Origin: Pseudoalteromonas xiamenensis
GTDB taxonomy: Bacteria; Pseudomonadota; Gammaproteobacteria; Enterobacterales; Alteromonadaceae
Direction: 5' to 3' (one strand)
Length of the DNA stretch: 64,000 nt
NCBI RefSeq assembly: GCF_042431545.1
Contig: NZ_JBHLYX010000013.1
Shown here: positions 7,251 through 16,863 of the stretch, one piece after another
How positions within the stretch are numbered: position 1 is the first letter of the stretch
Layout: each line of letters opens with the position of its first letter
Translations under genes and position numbers: made by a program
The notes under the pieces: generated by a model
What the model saw: only the letters and a program-made list of their open reading frames with translations
Told to the model about the DNA's origin: nothing
Databases searched by the model: none

Positions 7251-10200
7251 ATGATACTGTATCGCTCGCTGCTGCTCGCAGTCATCCTTTTTGCATTAAG
7301 TGGTTGTGGTGGAGATTCTGACACCCCAACATCCCCCGTTATTGATCAAACCCAATTAGATACCGATAAAGATGGTGTACTCGATAAAGACGATGCATTT
7401 CCATCCGACCCCACCGAAACGATTGATACTGACAAAGACGGTATCGGCAACAATGCCGACACCGATGACGATAACGATGGCGTCGCCGACGAGCAAGATG
7501 CCTTCCCACTCGACCCAGTGGAATCCCTCGACACGGATTTAGACGGAATTGGCAATAATGTGGATACTGATGATGATAACGACGGCGTAGCGGACGATCA
7601 AGATGCCTTTCCACTGGATCCTGCTGAGTCTGCTGACACCGACAGCGATGGTGTCGGTGATAATGCCGACGCGTATCCAAACGACAGCGCGTGTTTTGTG
7701 GCAACAGATGGTGACGGTAATGCCTGTTATTTGAGTTTGTTAGCTCAAGATACTGAATTAAAAGTTGCGAAATCGGCAGAGAATTTCTTTATATACAGTC
7801 CTCAAGTTCAAAAAATAGTTGAGTTATCAGGACAGACTGAACAGGTAGTAGGGGTCTATCAACCCAATCCAGCTAAAGTCGTCGCGCACTTAGCCTATTC
7901 GGATACAATGGGGTTGCTTGTTTCGTATGCTGAACATGCTGAAATAGACGCTTTCGATCGCCTAGGCACGCGTTCTCAGTTTGCAACCTTGAGTGAAAAC
8001 AATGCGCATATCCTACCTATGGGGCGGTTTGTTTATTTTGTTACCCAAAATAAACTATCTGGTTGGGATCAAAATGGAGAAAACGTCCATAACCGATCTA
8101 TTGATATTAGAAGCGGTATTGAATCGAGCTTTGTCGACGGTGGTCAAAACAGAGCGATTATTTCATATGCTATTAGTGGTTGGAGGAATTTTCGGGATTC
8201 GTTCACTATTGACCCAGTAACGGGTCTTATTCAAGCCCATAACAAAGAATTCGTTAGTGAATACGCGAGTCTAAATGCCATCGCCTTATTTGATGACTAT
8301 ATCGTTACCTCATTAGGTACATATAGTAGCGAATTAAGTTCTCACACTGAATTTGGTTTTGGCCTGGGCGCAAAAACTTTTGTCGTATCAGCGGCTAATG
8401 AGTTGGCAATGCTACGCCATGATGGCAGTGATACCCAGTTCACACGATTTAGTATTCAATTCAATATGCTGGATCAAGTGACGCTAAATGGCTCGCCGGT
8501 CGACATGTTGATAACGGGTGAGCATGCAGTAGTGTTAACGAAAGCGCCCAATAGATTGATGTTCCATCGTCTCGTGCTTTCGAACGATGTTGATAACGAT
8601 GGCGTACTTAATGCGGATGATGCATTCCCTAAACACCCCGAAGCGTCGCTTGATGCAGACAAAGACGGATATCCAGATAGCTGGAACGAGGGTGCCGATG
8701 CGTCTGCTACTACGCTGCAACTGGATGCGTTTCCAAAAGACGCTCTTTGTTGGTTGGCTGAACATGCCAACAGTGACGGATTATGTGACTATGCCTCGTT
8801 CATCAATGCTGCATACATTACGGATATGGTGCAAAGTGAGGAAGGAATACTATATCTGCTGGACAGCACTCGAGCATTAGTTTACCCATTTGACAGTCGC
8901 ACAGGGCGATATTTACCGGCATTAGTTGTGGGTAAACACAATCAATTAGAAACAGTAGCTCCAACATCGATGACTTATGTCGATGGTCAAGAGCGATTGT
9001 ATTTTTTGAACCGCGATGGAATAGTTAAGTATTTCGATGAAAACAACGTACAAACGTTTTTTACCAAAGTAAGTGCAGACACAAAATTATTTGCCGCGGA
9101 AAAGTATCTTCTCGTTCCAGATTACACGAGCACTCCCGACTCGATAACTAGCTATCGAAAAAATGGCGAAGTGACGGAAAAGAATAATTTCGATTATTTA
9201 TATAGAATAGGTGCTTTGAAATGGAATAAGCACACTAACGAGCTACTAGCACTAAGCGAATATGGTTATTTATTAGACCGCTTATCATTAAATTTACTGT
9301 CCGGCGAAATTAGCGAGTTAGATTACTATCCGATAAATATCCGCAATAGTAAACCTGACATGAGTTTATCGGAGGACGGCAATTTAGTGGCCGTCAATAC
9401 CGGTGTCTTGTTTGATATAGTAAACGAAAAAGCACTTACAAATCATCAAGGCTCACTTGATATGCACTGGTATCAAGATAATCAGTACCTTGTGGTGGTC
9501 AATCATGATGGGGTTCATCGTGTAAACCGCTATAACACAAGCACAGAATTACTCGAGTCTCGCGAGTTAGTGGGGACGCTCGTGAAGTTGGTTAAACTCG
9601 GTAACAAGCTATATATTTTAGAAAATCAAAATGGTTTGCTTATTATCAACGAGTTTATCGCAAACGATGACTCAGATGGTGACGGCGTAATCAATACTCA
9701 AGATGCATTCCCAAATGATGTGGCTGCTTCATTGGATTCGGATAGTGACGGATTTCCGGATGCTTGGAATGAAGGCTATAGCGAAGCCGATTCGACACGT
9801 GGTTTAATTTTAGACTCGTTCCCGAATGACTCGGCGTGCTGGCAAGAGAGTCATGATGATGGAAACGGTATGTGTAACGTCTCGGCTACGGTGCCAGAAT
9901 ACGTCCCTACTATTACGGCCAACGGACGCCCAGGTGAGCTGTTCATGTTAAGCCCTGAAAATCACCGAATATACCGCTGGTCTTTAGAAAGCAATGGTTA
10001 TATCAGCCCTATCGTGTTGCCTCAAGTTGGCCGTTTTGCTCATTTAGATATTGTTGATATGGCATACTCAGACAAGCTCGACCGTATCTATCTAATTTTT
10101 AAGGATACTTTAGATTACAGGAATGAAAACCATTCAGTCGGTTATATTGATCTAAACCATCCTAACCAACTCCGCGTATTTTCGGATAACGTAGACCTTA

Positions 10201-12761
10201 GATCAGGCGCTTTGATTCCGATCGGTGATTATTTGTTAAGCAATAATAAAGGCCCTCTGATGATATTCAATGCCAGTGGTGAAGTTGTTCATACTGCTGC
10301 TGGTAAGTACATCAGCACAGGTGCTGCGCTGGATAAAAATCGCAATGTTTTATTCCGAGTCCAATGGGACAAGCTAGTTAGAGCACAGTTTAACCCCACT
10401 ACAGAGACATTAGATGACTTAAACACCAACATATCTGATTGGTTTCCTGATGCAGAATTATCACTGTCCCCTAGTGGAAACAAATTGGCAGAAAGTAAAG
10501 GTCGCATTTTTGATGCCACAACGCTTGAGCAACTTAGGGAAATAGAGCCCTTCAAACGCCTTGTATGGTTGAATGACGAACAGTATCTTATTATTACCCA
10601 AGACTCTGATAAAATTGTTCTAAAAAATTTCTTTGTAAGTAATAGTAAAGATGTATTAATCCGACAAGACGAATTACCAGGCCAATTTATTCACTTTGCA
10701 CAAATTGATAATCGAGTAGTGATTTTGGCAAAAAAGGATAATAACAGTCACTTTTATCTATATGAGCTTAATGGAGATGTGGACGGTGATGGAGTGCAAA
10801 ATCATGTCGATGCATACCCATTTGATGCGGCGGCGTCGGTGGACACCGATGGTGATGGCTACCCGGACGCGTGGAATGCTGGCTATAGTTCCGCCGATTC
10901 GACGAGTGGTTTAATTTTAGACTCGTTCCCTAATGATTTGGTTTGCTGGCTAGCAAGCCATGACGATGGTTCGGGACAATGTAATTATGCGGCTAGTGTG
11001 CCGAGCTATGTGCCTACGCAAGTGGCCATCGATAACCAAGGTATGGTTTACTTGCTTAATCGTGAAGAAAATAGAATTTACCGCTGGTCCACTGCGGCGA
11101 GCCAATACCGAAATCCAATACTTGTCGATAAGTTCAATCCAACAGATTCGATCAGCATAATGACGTATTCGGCTGCTCATAATCGTTTATACCTTGCTTA
11201 TTTTTCGGGTGATGTTAGTTATATAGACTTAACGGAAGGGAAAACTGAGGTTCCACTCTTTCACACAAAACCTATTGATGCGCTAACTGCGGCTGGCGAT
11301 TATCTGATTGTGCGATATCATGATTTTGGTAATGAACGCTACATATATATGGATGGTGTTTTCAATAGCAACGGCGACGTTGTTTATGGTCCATCTTGGG
11401 ATATTCATAAATCTAGTTGCATTTTGGGCCGCCATAGCTTCTCTACATGGAATGCAAATACTAACCGAATGTACTATATCATCGATGAGGGTCATCGGAG
11501 CGCATGGACTGATCATTGCCCACGGGGACAGAGCATTATTGCGCAAGAAATCGATCAAACTACAGGGTCTCTTTCATCTGTAGCTTCTTCGGTTCATTAT
11601 GAATATTCGAATAGTGTTGAACCAATCGTTAAACCAATCGTTGGACCAATCAAAGTTGTCAATAATGGGACTGAGGTTATTTTGGGAAATGGGAGGGGTT
11701 ACGTCTCTGATACCGATAGTAAAATGCTTACCGAGTCGTACAATCTAGGCTTTGGGTTTTCCGATCTTATCGAAACCGACGCGCAATTTGTTGCAGCAGT
11801 GGCAGCAGATGAAAATACTGAACTAGTGTTTGTCGATAAACAGTCTCGTCGTGAACTGGTTCGCATTGCTATCGAGTTTACGGTTAAGCAGATGTACTTG
11901 GTGGGCAATAAACTGATTTTGGTTAAAGACGCAGCAGGTGATACCGAGTTTGAAACCATAACTTTAGTTGATGATGACCAAGATGGGCTGCCGGTTTGGT
12001 GGGAACAAGCCTTTGGCTTGTCCGACAACAACAGTTCGGATGCGCAAAGTGATGACGACAATGATGGACTTAGCGCACTTGATGAGTATACGTTTACAAC
12101 CAAACCAAACGTGTTTGATACGGACGGTGATGGATTGGGCGATGGCGCGGAAATCAATACACACTTGACCTCTCCATTGTCCCAAGATACTGATAATGAT
12201 GGTTTATCTGATGGTGAGGAAGTAAACACCTACTTCACGTCACCAGTCAATTCAGACTCGGATGGAGATGGTTTTTCCGACGGCAATGAAGTGTCGCTTT
12301 ATCACACGGATCCCAATGATCCAGAGGCCAAGCCTGCACCCACTACTACATGGAGCGAAAACTTTGAATCGGGTCAAAAACCTAGCAATATGACGACACC
12401 GAGCACAAGTAACGCGGCTTGGAGTATTACTGAAGAGAAGAGCGTGCAAGGGCGTTACTCCCTTGGCTCTGGGGCTATTTCAGTTGATCAGACGTCGATG
12501 GTCGAACTGCGTGGATTCTTTGCTGCGGGCACATTTACCTTTGATGCATTGGTTTCATCGGAAAGTTACGGCGATTATTTATCTGTGACTATCAATGGCG
12601 AACAGGTGCGGGATGTAGGAAAAAGTGACAGTTGGGCAACTTATAGCTTTTCGATTGAACCTGGCGAGCACGTGATCCGTTGGACATATGCAATAAAATA
12701 CGTCTATAGCAGTGGAAACGATAAAGCTTATATCGATAATTTAAACTTTGTTGCGAATTAA
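7251..12761 (+). CDS. Giant modular lipoprotein: TSP3 calcium repeats and propeller-like modules
   Basis: 1836 residues. Lipobox LSGC with lipidated Cys19. Residues ~36-150 carry thrombospondin type 3-like calcium loops (DTDKDGV, DTDSDGVGDNADAYP). Then come four sensor-like modules of ~280-390 residues, three of them opening with a matching cassette: DxDxDGV-x-N-x-x-DA(F/Y)P, DGYPDxWN, (L/I)LDSFPND, CW and a DGxGxC segment, at about residues 446, 806 and 1176, followed by beta-strand repeats of quinoprotein/YVTN-propeller style (IYRWS, YLLNREENRIYRW). A second TSP3 block spans ~1572-1690, and residues ~1700-1836 look like a jelly-roll carbohydrate-binding domain (WSENFESG...YIDNLNF). Likely outer-membrane anchored, calcium-stabilised, surface exposed; role in adhesion or matrix binding is an inference. 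Own terminator follows. Bracketed by a 230 bp direct repeat. Confidence 0.85.
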   Translation: MILYRSLLLAVILFALSGCGGDSDTPTSPVIDQTQLDTDKDGVLDKDDAFPSDPTETIDTDKDGIGNNADTDDDNDGVADEQDAFPLDPVESLDTDLDGIGNNVDTDDDNDGVADDQDAFPLDPAESADTDSDGVGDNADAYPNDSACFVATDGDGNACYLSLLAQDTELKVAKSAENFFIYSPQVQKIVELSGQTEQVVGVYQPNPAKVVAHLAYSDTMGLLVSYAEHAEIDAFDRLGTRSQFATLSENNAHILPMGRFVYFVTQNKLSGWDQNGENVHNRSIDIRSGIESSFVDGGQNRAIISYAISGWRNFRDSFTIDPVTGLIQAHNKEFVSEYASLNAIALFDDYIVTSLGTYSSELSSHTEFGFGLGAKTFVVSAANELAMLRHDGSDTQFTRFSIQFNMLDQVTLNGSPVDMLITGEHAVVLTKAPNRLMFHRLVLSNDVDNDGVLNADDAFPKHPEASLDADKDGYPDSWNEGADASATTLQLDAFPKDALCWLAEHANSDGLCDYASFINAAYITDMVQSEEGILYLLDSTRALVYPFDSRTGRYLPALVVGKHNQLETVAPTSMTYVDGQERLYFLNRDGIVKYFDENNVQTFFTKVSADTKLFAAEKYLLVPDYTSTPDSITSYRKNGEVTEKNNFDYLYRIGALKWNKHTNELLALSEYGYLLDRLSLNLLSGEISELDYYPINIRNSKPDMSLSEDGNLVAVNTGVLFDIVNEKALTNHQGSLDMHWYQDNQYLVVVNHDGVHRVNRYNTSTELLESRELVGTLVKLVKLGNKLYILENQNGLLIINEFIANDDSDGDGVINTQDAFPNDVAASLDSDSDGFPDAWNEGYSEADSTRGLILDSFPNDSACWQESHDDGNGMCNVSATVPEYVPTITANGRPGELFMLSPENHRIYRWSLESNGYISPIVLPQVGRFAHLDIVDMAYSDKLDRIYLIFKDTLDYRNENHSVGYIDLNHPNQLRVFSDNVDLRSGALIPIGDYLLSNNKGPLMIFNASGEVVHTAAGKYISTGAALDKNRNVLFRVQWDKLVRAQFNPTTETLDDLNTNISDWFPDAELSLSPSGNKLAESKGRIFDATTLEQLREIEPFKRLVWLNDEQYLIITQDSDKIVLKNFFVSNSKDVLIRQDELPGQFIHFAQIDNRVVILAKKDNNSHFYLYELNGDVDGDGVQNHVDAYPFDAAASVDTDGDGYPDAWNAGYSSADSTSGLILDSFPNDLVCWLASHDDGSGQCNYAASVPSYVPTQVAIDNQGMVYLLNREENRIYRWSTAASQYRNPILVDKFNPTDSISIMTYSAAHNRLYLAYFSGDVSYIDLTEGKTEVPLFHTKPIDALTAAGDYLIVRYHDFGNERYIYMDGVFNSNGDVVYGPSWDIHKSSCILGRHSFSTWNANTNRMYYIIDEGHRSAWTDHCPRGQSIIAQEIDQTTGSLSSVASSVHYEYSNSVEPIVKPIVGPIKVVNNGTEVILGNGRGYVSDTDSKMLTESYNLGFGFSDLIETDAQFVAAVAADENTELVFVDKQSRRELVRIAIEFTVKQMYLVGNKLILVKDAAGDTEFETITLVDDDQDGLPVWWEQAFGLSDNNSSDAQSDDDNDGLSALDEYTFTTKPNVFDTDGDGLGDGAEINTHLTSPLSQDTDNDGLSDGEEVNTYFTSPVNSDSDGDGFSDGNEVSLYHTDPNDPEAKPAPTTTWSENFESGQKPSNMTTPSTSNAAWSITEEKSVQGRYSLGSGAISVDQTSMVELRGFFAAGTFTFDALVSSESYGDYLSVTINGEQVRDVGKSDSWATYSFSIEPGEHVIRWTYAIKYVYSSGNDKAYIDNLNFVAN

Positions 12762-12775
12762 GTTTAAAGACGAAT

Positions 12776-12803
12776 AAAAACGGTGGCTGAGGCCACCGTT
12801 TTT
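12776..12803 (+). terminator. Rho-independent terminator of the giant lipoprotein gene
   Basis: AAAAACGGTGGC - TGAG - GCCACCGTTTTT, 12 bp stem with U-tract, 15 bp after the stop codon. The A/T arms would let it work in both directions. Confidence 0.9.
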
Positions 12804-12814
12804 ATTTTTGCGTT

Positions 12815-13046
12815 GCGCTATGCTGCAATAGAAAAGCAGTTGCAAAAATACGCAAATGAAGTAAAAGAACACAACGTAAGTAATTCTAAAAATAGAGAAA
12901 ATTCTTTGTGGCATAAAATTGATTTCACGAAACCCAAAGAAAAGATTATCACGCTCATATTTACACTTTGGATTCTATATCTTATTTGTAGAGAGAATAT
13001 TTTTTAAAAATAGCGACGTAAGTTTTGGTGAGTCACCGAAAAAAAC
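12815..13046 (+). repeat. Direct repeat, right copy (~230 bp)
   Basis: Second copy of the 6585-6812 repeat. It begins 12 bp after the terminator of the giant gene, abruptly, with GCGCTATGCTGC. It carries the 3' part of the duplicated small gene and the following GTCACCGAAAA. Confidence 0.85.
12816..13007 (+). pseudogene. 5'-truncated second copy of the small membrane-helix gene
   Basis: Frame RYAAIEKQLQKYANEVKEH...LIFTLWILYLICRENIF matches residues 15-78 of the 6541 gene with about a dozen substitutions and no stops. The start region of copy 1 is missing; the upstream in-frame codons here come from the terminator. Conservation of frame suggests the duplication is either recent or was selected for a time. 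Confidence 0.65.
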
Positions 13047-13097
13047 GTATATTTTGTAGTTCTATTTATAGCTATTTTTGGTTTGTGTCTATATAGG

Positions 13098-13211
13098 CAT
13101 TTAACGTCACATTAAAACGCGTTTACTAAGACAATGAGTCGTTGTGATGGTTTTGGCTAATTACGCATAAAGCAGCCCCAACACATTATGTGTTTGGAGA
13201 GCGTTAGGTGC
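13098..13211 (+). other. Possible last attC site of the array
   Basis: GCATTTAACGTC at the left is the imperfect complement of GAGCGTTAGGTGC at the right (13199-13211). A hairpin CCAACACATTATGTGTTTGG (13178-13197) sits next to the right core. Beyond it the gene content changes to ordinary chromosome genes on the other strand, so this may be the array edge. Confidence 0.4.
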
Positions 13212-13399
13212 AAAATGGATAGACTCTACAAGAGGTAGAAACGCGTGAAAACTCTCCAAGCAGCCACCTGCGCCTCTGTAAGCTATGCTAACAGGTGCTC
13301 AAATCAAAACTGACCACAGGCTGTTATGGCTCTGCACTGTGGTATTGATTGAAATTCAAATAGTCATGTCATTGTTGTTAGTTTTATAGGAAAGGCCAA
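13212..13399. other. Non-coding stretch between cassette region and chromosome genes
   Basis: Contains two inverted repeats: CACCTG...CAGGTG (13265-13299) and CCACAG...CTGTGG (13315-13343). Either may end transcription from the array or from the minus-strand operon. No gene seen. Confidence 0.4.
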
Positions 13400-14698
13400 T
13401 TAAGCCACTATACACTGAGCTGGCAAAGACATTTTAAACTCACACCCTTTTGGATTTAGGTTGGTTACGGTTAGTTCTCCATCGTGTGCTTGGGCGATTC
13501 GCTTGCACAAAAACAGGGCCAAACCCACACCATCGGTCGAACGGTGATTGATGTTCTCGGCATGAAAAAAAGGTGTAAACATGTTTTCCAACATGTGCTC
13601 CGGAATACCCTGACCGTGGTCGGTCACTGAGAAACTAAGGGTTTCGTCAGAAATATTGATGGCAAGTTCGACATTTTTTCGTGTTTTTCCATGTTCTATC
13701 GCATTTTGAAGTAAATTACGTAACACGAATTTAATGCGTCCAACGTCGAGTTTTATCGCTTCCTCAGGAAGGGGGGTTGTAACGGTTACCTTTTCTTGCA
13801 GGCCATTTTCGCTTAAGACGTCTTCAATCAATGTGGGTAAATAGTAGGTCGAAGTCGTTAAGACTCTCGCGCCTTGTTGCAGCCGTTCGCCTTCTAGAAG
13901 TTGGCCGATGAGATTATTCATATATTGGATGTCGGAACTTAAATCTTTAGTTATTTCATTTTGTTCGAGCATGGCAAGAGACACGTTCATTCTGCCAAGT
14001 GGTGTCCGGAGTTCGTGGCTAATTGCCATTAACATTTCGTCTTTTGACTCAAACAACCGTTGCAAGTCGGCAGCCATTTTGTTCAGACTTAGTGTGAGTC
14101 GAGACAATTCTGATTTTGGGTGTGAGGCAATGCGATAATTAAGGTCGCCTTGGCTAATTCGGTTAGCACTCTCAATGGCGGAATTGATTGGGTCGAGCAG
14201 CCGTTTTAGGATGTAATAACTCGTCATGAGCACCAAAAACGCGGCAATCCAAGGCCATAGAATGGGCCACTGTGGATACACAATGAGATTCACCATTCGC
14301 GACGTGACGACCACATTAGTGTCAGAAACATTCGCGTATAAATAGTATTGTGAGTTCAATTTACTAAAATACAAATGACCTATCGGCTCGGCGTTTTTCG
14401 CTAACGCTTCCATCGTGGGAAAGTGTCCAGAGGTCACGAAACGTTGACCTTCACGTTCAACCATAATGCGAACCCGATTGCTTTTTGCGTCGGAATTGAG
14501 TTTTACTTCATCAATTGGTCGTTGAGCTATCTGCTGGATCATTTCAAACAGCTGAGATTCGCGTTCGTTCACAAACTGCTTCGCCTCTTGCTCTGTTGTG
14601 GCAAAACTACCCAGCAGCACGCACACTGAAAATAAAACAGTGGTGACCGAAAACAGAACTAAGAAACGGCCAAAAAGACCTAAATGTGGAATTTTCAT
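13400..14698 (-). CDS. Sensor histidine kinase, Cpx/EnvZ-like
   Basis: 432 residues. First membrane helix ~10-30, periplasmic sensor ~35-140, second helix ~146-165, HAMP to ~215, HisKA with MAISHELRTPLGR (phospho-accepting His), and HATPase with N box NLLQNAIEHG, DHGQGIP and GVGLALFLCKRI. It phosphorylates the regulator encoded directly upstream; the two genes overlap by 4 bp. Order of the operon: CpxP/Spy-like gene, regulator, kinase. In E. coli cpxP is divergent from cpxRA, so this arrangement is a variant. Likely senses envelope stress or a metal; the ligand is unknown. The orthology to CpxA is not settled. Confidence 0.9.
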   Translation of the reverse strand: MKIPHLGLFGRFLVLFSVTTVLFSVCVLLGSFATTEQEAKQFVNERESQLFEMIQQIAQRPIDEVKLNSDAKSNRVRIMVEREGQRFVTSGHFPTMEALAKNAEPIGHLYFSKLNSQYYLYANVSDTNVVVTSRMVNLIVYPQWPILWPWIAAFLVLMTSYYILKRLLDPINSAIESANRISQGDLNYRIASHPKSELSRLTLSLNKMAADLQRLFESKDEMLMAISHELRTPLGRMNVSLAMLEQNEITKDLSSDIQYMNNLIGQLLEGERLQQGARVLTTSTYYLPTLIEDVLSENGLQEKVTVTTPLPEEAIKLDVGRIKFVLRNLLQNAIEHGKTRKNVELAINISDETLSFSVTDHGQGIPEHMLENMFTPFFHAENINHRSTDGVGLALFLCKRIAQAHDGELTVTNLNPKGCEFKMSLPAQCIVA

Positions 14699-15384
14699 GA
14701 TGGTTTCGCAATGAAGGTGTAACCCACATTTCTAAGTGTTTTAATGTACTTAACATGTTTAGGGTCATCTTGTAGTTTTTGCCGTAAACGGCTCATCAGG
14801 ATATCTATCGAGCGACTGTATATGTCGGAATCAATGCCTTTTAGTTCATTTAAAAGCTGATCGCGATTAAAGACTTCACCTGGGTGGGTTGCAAGAAGGT
14901 GCAGTAGCTTAAATTCCATGCCGGTAAGTTGGATGTCTTGGCCGTTTAGTTTTGCTTGATGACTGGCAGTCAGAATCTGCAATTCGCCAAACGAGAGGTC
15001 TTGCTGCGTGTCTGGTGAGGCACTATGGCGGCGCATTAATACTTGGATCCGTGCAACGAGTTCTCGAGGTTCGAATGGTTTGGCAAGATAGTCATCCGCA
15101 CCTAACTCAAGCCCAAGCACTTTGTCGGAAAGCTCACCTCGCGCAGTCAGCATAATAATTGGAATGTTACTGGTCGTTCTGATCTGCTTACACAGTGTAA
15201 AGCCATCTGTGTCGGGCATCATAACGTCCAATAACAAGACATTAGGCTTTTGAGTATCCAACATTGTTAAGCCAACTGCTGCGCAATGAGCAGACAAGAG
15301 CGTGAGGCTATACATTGAGAAGTACGCTTCGAGTCGAGCACACAAAGCTTCATCATCGTCGATTATGAGCACTTTTATTGTCAT
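14695..15384 (-). CDS. OmpR-family response regulator, CpxR-like
   Basis: 229 residues. Receiver with acidic pocket DDDE, phospho-acceptor Asp in LLLDVMMPD near residue 53, conserved T in MLTARG and K in LAKPF; winged-helix C-terminal domain (LTGMEFKLLHLLATHPGEVF...SRSIDILMSRLRQKL...GYTF). Same operon as the kinase (overlap) and the CpxP/Spy-like gene. It probably binds the GTAAC-N5-GTAAC units upstream of the operon, since CpxR proteins bind GTAAA-N5-GTAAA; this would give autoregulation. Confidence 0.92.
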   Translation of the reverse strand: MTIKVLIIDDDEALCARLEAYFSMYSLTLLSAHCAAVGLTMLDTQKPNVLLLDVMMPDTDGFTLCKQIRTTSNIPIIMLTARGELSDKVLGLELGADDYLAKPFEPRELVARIQVLMRRHSASPDTQQDLSFGELQILTASHQAKLNGQDIQLTGMEFKLLHLLATHPGEVFNRDQLLNELKGIDSDIYSRSIDILMSRLRQKLQDDPKHVKYIKTLRNVGYTFIAKPS

Positions 15385-15458
15385 TGTTTTACCACGCTAC
15401 CTGTTCACTAATTGCTTAGATTTGGTTACAACGCGAAGGTGTTAACCTTCGCGAAAAA

Positions 15459-15857
15459 TCAATCGTCTTTCTTACTCGCTTTGATGAGTTTTGCCATAAA
15501 CGCTTGTTTTTGTTCAGGCGTTAATTCGGCATGAAGCTGACTCATTGATTCTAGAAGGTGTAACACGCGAATATCAACGTTTGTTTGCCATTGTTTATAC
15601 GATTCATACGCTGCATTTACATCAAGTTGCTCACTGTTGGCGGCATCGATAAAAAACAGTTTGATTGAACCTTTACTGGATTTGACCTCATCCGTCACCG
15701 CTTTGAAAGCGTTAAACACGTTCAGCGCCAATGCTTCTTGCTGTTCAGTAAATCCCTGACTTTGAATAAATAGTTTCGCTAAGGCCTCGTTTGCCAACGT
15801 GGTTTTTGAGGCAAACATGGCTACGACTACAAGGAGAATAGAGACTAATTTCTTCAT
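15459..15857 (-). CDS. Periplasmic CpxP/Spy-like protein (LTxxQ family)
   Basis: 132 residues from the ATG at 15857 (GGAACTCC upstream); a longer frame adds ten residues without a ribosome site. Signal peptide MKKLVSILLVVVAMFASKTTLA, then an all-helical domain ending in LTPEQKQAFMAKL, the LTxxQ motif of CpxP/Spy proteins. Such proteins are periplasmic chaperones or repressors of the partner kinase. Being first in the operon with the kinase and regulator supports a feedback role. Only one LTxxQ motif is clear. Confidence 0.7.
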   Translation of the reverse strand: MKKLVSILLVVVAMFASKTTLANEALAKLFIQSQGFTEQQEALALNVFNAFKAVTDEVKSSKGSIKLFFIDAANSEQLDVNAAYESYKQWQTNVDIRVLHLLESMSQLHAELTPEQKQAFMAKLIKASKKDD

Positions 15858-15948
15858 AATGGAGTTCCTTATTTCACAATCCTGCAAATTGCAGTTTTGC
15901 CATTATGGCAAGTACAAAAAAGGTTTCTTCTCAGTAAAGCAACGGAAT

Positions 15949-16060
15949 GTAACAGAGCGTAACAGCCATTGTTTTTGAGTCTCGACACACAATTTTGCTC
16001 GTAACTTCGGTTTAACGTTCGGTGTATTCAAGGATGTTACACTCCGTTACATAGCGTTAC
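15949..16060. promoter_or_regulatory. Operator cluster: GTAAC units at 10-bp spacing
   Basis: Between the divergent operons. Plus strand: GTAAC-AGAGC-GTAAC at 15949-15963 and GTAAC at 16001 with TTTAAC after it. Minus strand: three GTTAC (complement GTAAC) at 16036, 16046 and 16056, exactly 10 bp apart. Same geometry as CpxR boxes (GTAAA-N5-GTAAA), so these are likely sites for the adjacent regulator acting on both operons. Confidence 0.75.
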
Positions 16061-16144
16061 GTCAGCGCAACCAAGCCGCCGTCGCCTTTCATTATTGTGT
16101 AAAGCGTCAACACGACCGTGATAAACATAGAAAGGGTGTCGAGA

Positions 16145-16861
16145 ATGAAAAAGGTAACGTTAAGTACGATTTTAGGTGGACTGCTGTTGGTGCAAATGGC
16201 TGGCGGGGTGTTTTTGAACTTCCGTTTTTTAGGCATTTTCAAATCGGATATTTTTACGGTGGATATGTCTAGCTTGACGACCGCCTTAGGTTTCGCGACC
16301 CTCATGGCGTTAATGTTGAGTTTTATCAACGTGGTGGTGGGCGTGATTGCGGCAAAGCGCTTCCAGTCGCAGCAGCCAATCTTCAGTCTACTTGTAATTT
16401 TAGTTGCGTCGTTGGGGCTAATTCTAACCGGAGTGGAGTACGCAAATCTTGCGAATTACACCGCGTTTATCGGTGATGTTCAGGCAAAAGGACTACACGA
16501 GCTTAGCGAGTCGATGGAGTTTATCCGCAGGTTAATCGTGTCAGAGCGCAACGAGTCACACTACCTGTCGCTCTTTTTTTCAAGCTTTAGTCTTTTCCTA
16601 TTTTATGCCTTGTTGTATCGAGCCACACGTATACCAAAGTTGCTACTGGCGTTTGCTATGACGGCTTGTTTACTCCAGTTAATTGCACTCGGCAGCACGT
16701 TCTTCCAAGGTCCGGTTATTGTTTCGATCCAATTACCTCTTTTTATCACGCAGTTGGTGATGCCTGTGTACTTTATTCTCTATGGCTTTCGAGCAAACTC
16801 GAATGGTATTGCAGACGATGTAAAAACCAACTCAGTTTTAAATAGCCATGAGGAAATTTAG
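16145..16861 (+). CDS. Multi-pass membrane protein of unknown function
   Basis: 238 residues from ATG 16145; the frame opens earlier at GTG 16118 without a better ribosome site. Seven hydrophobic segments can be drawn, with a soluble loop (residues ~118-140, ELSESMEFIRRLIVSERNESHYLS) between helices. The layout resembles DUF4386-type proteins, a weak comparison. Two bp separate it from the next gene, so the two form one operon, divergent from the Cpx-like operon and probably controlled by the shared GTAAC sites. Confidence 0.7.
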   Translation: MKKVTLSTILGGLLLVQMAGGVFLNFRFLGIFKSDIFTVDMSSLTTALGFATLMALMLSFINVVVGVIAAKRFQSQQPIFSLLVILVASLGLILTGVEYANLANYTAFIGDVQAKGLHELSESMEFIRRLIVSERNESHYLSLFFSSFSLFLFYALLYRATRIPKLLLAFAMTACLLQLIALGSTFFQGPVIVSIQLPLFITQLVMPVYFILYGFRANSNGIADDVKTNSVLNSHEEI

Positions 16862-16863
16862 CG

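Noticed and set aside
7339..7704. Antisense frames opposite the TSP3 repeats of the giant lipoprotein
   Set aside because: Arg/His/Ser-rich by-products of the repeated GATGAC-type codons; no start signal.
12783..12815. GTG start giving a 74-residue protein at 12783
   Set aside because: First codons are the terminator hairpin; similarity to copy 1 begins only at 12816.
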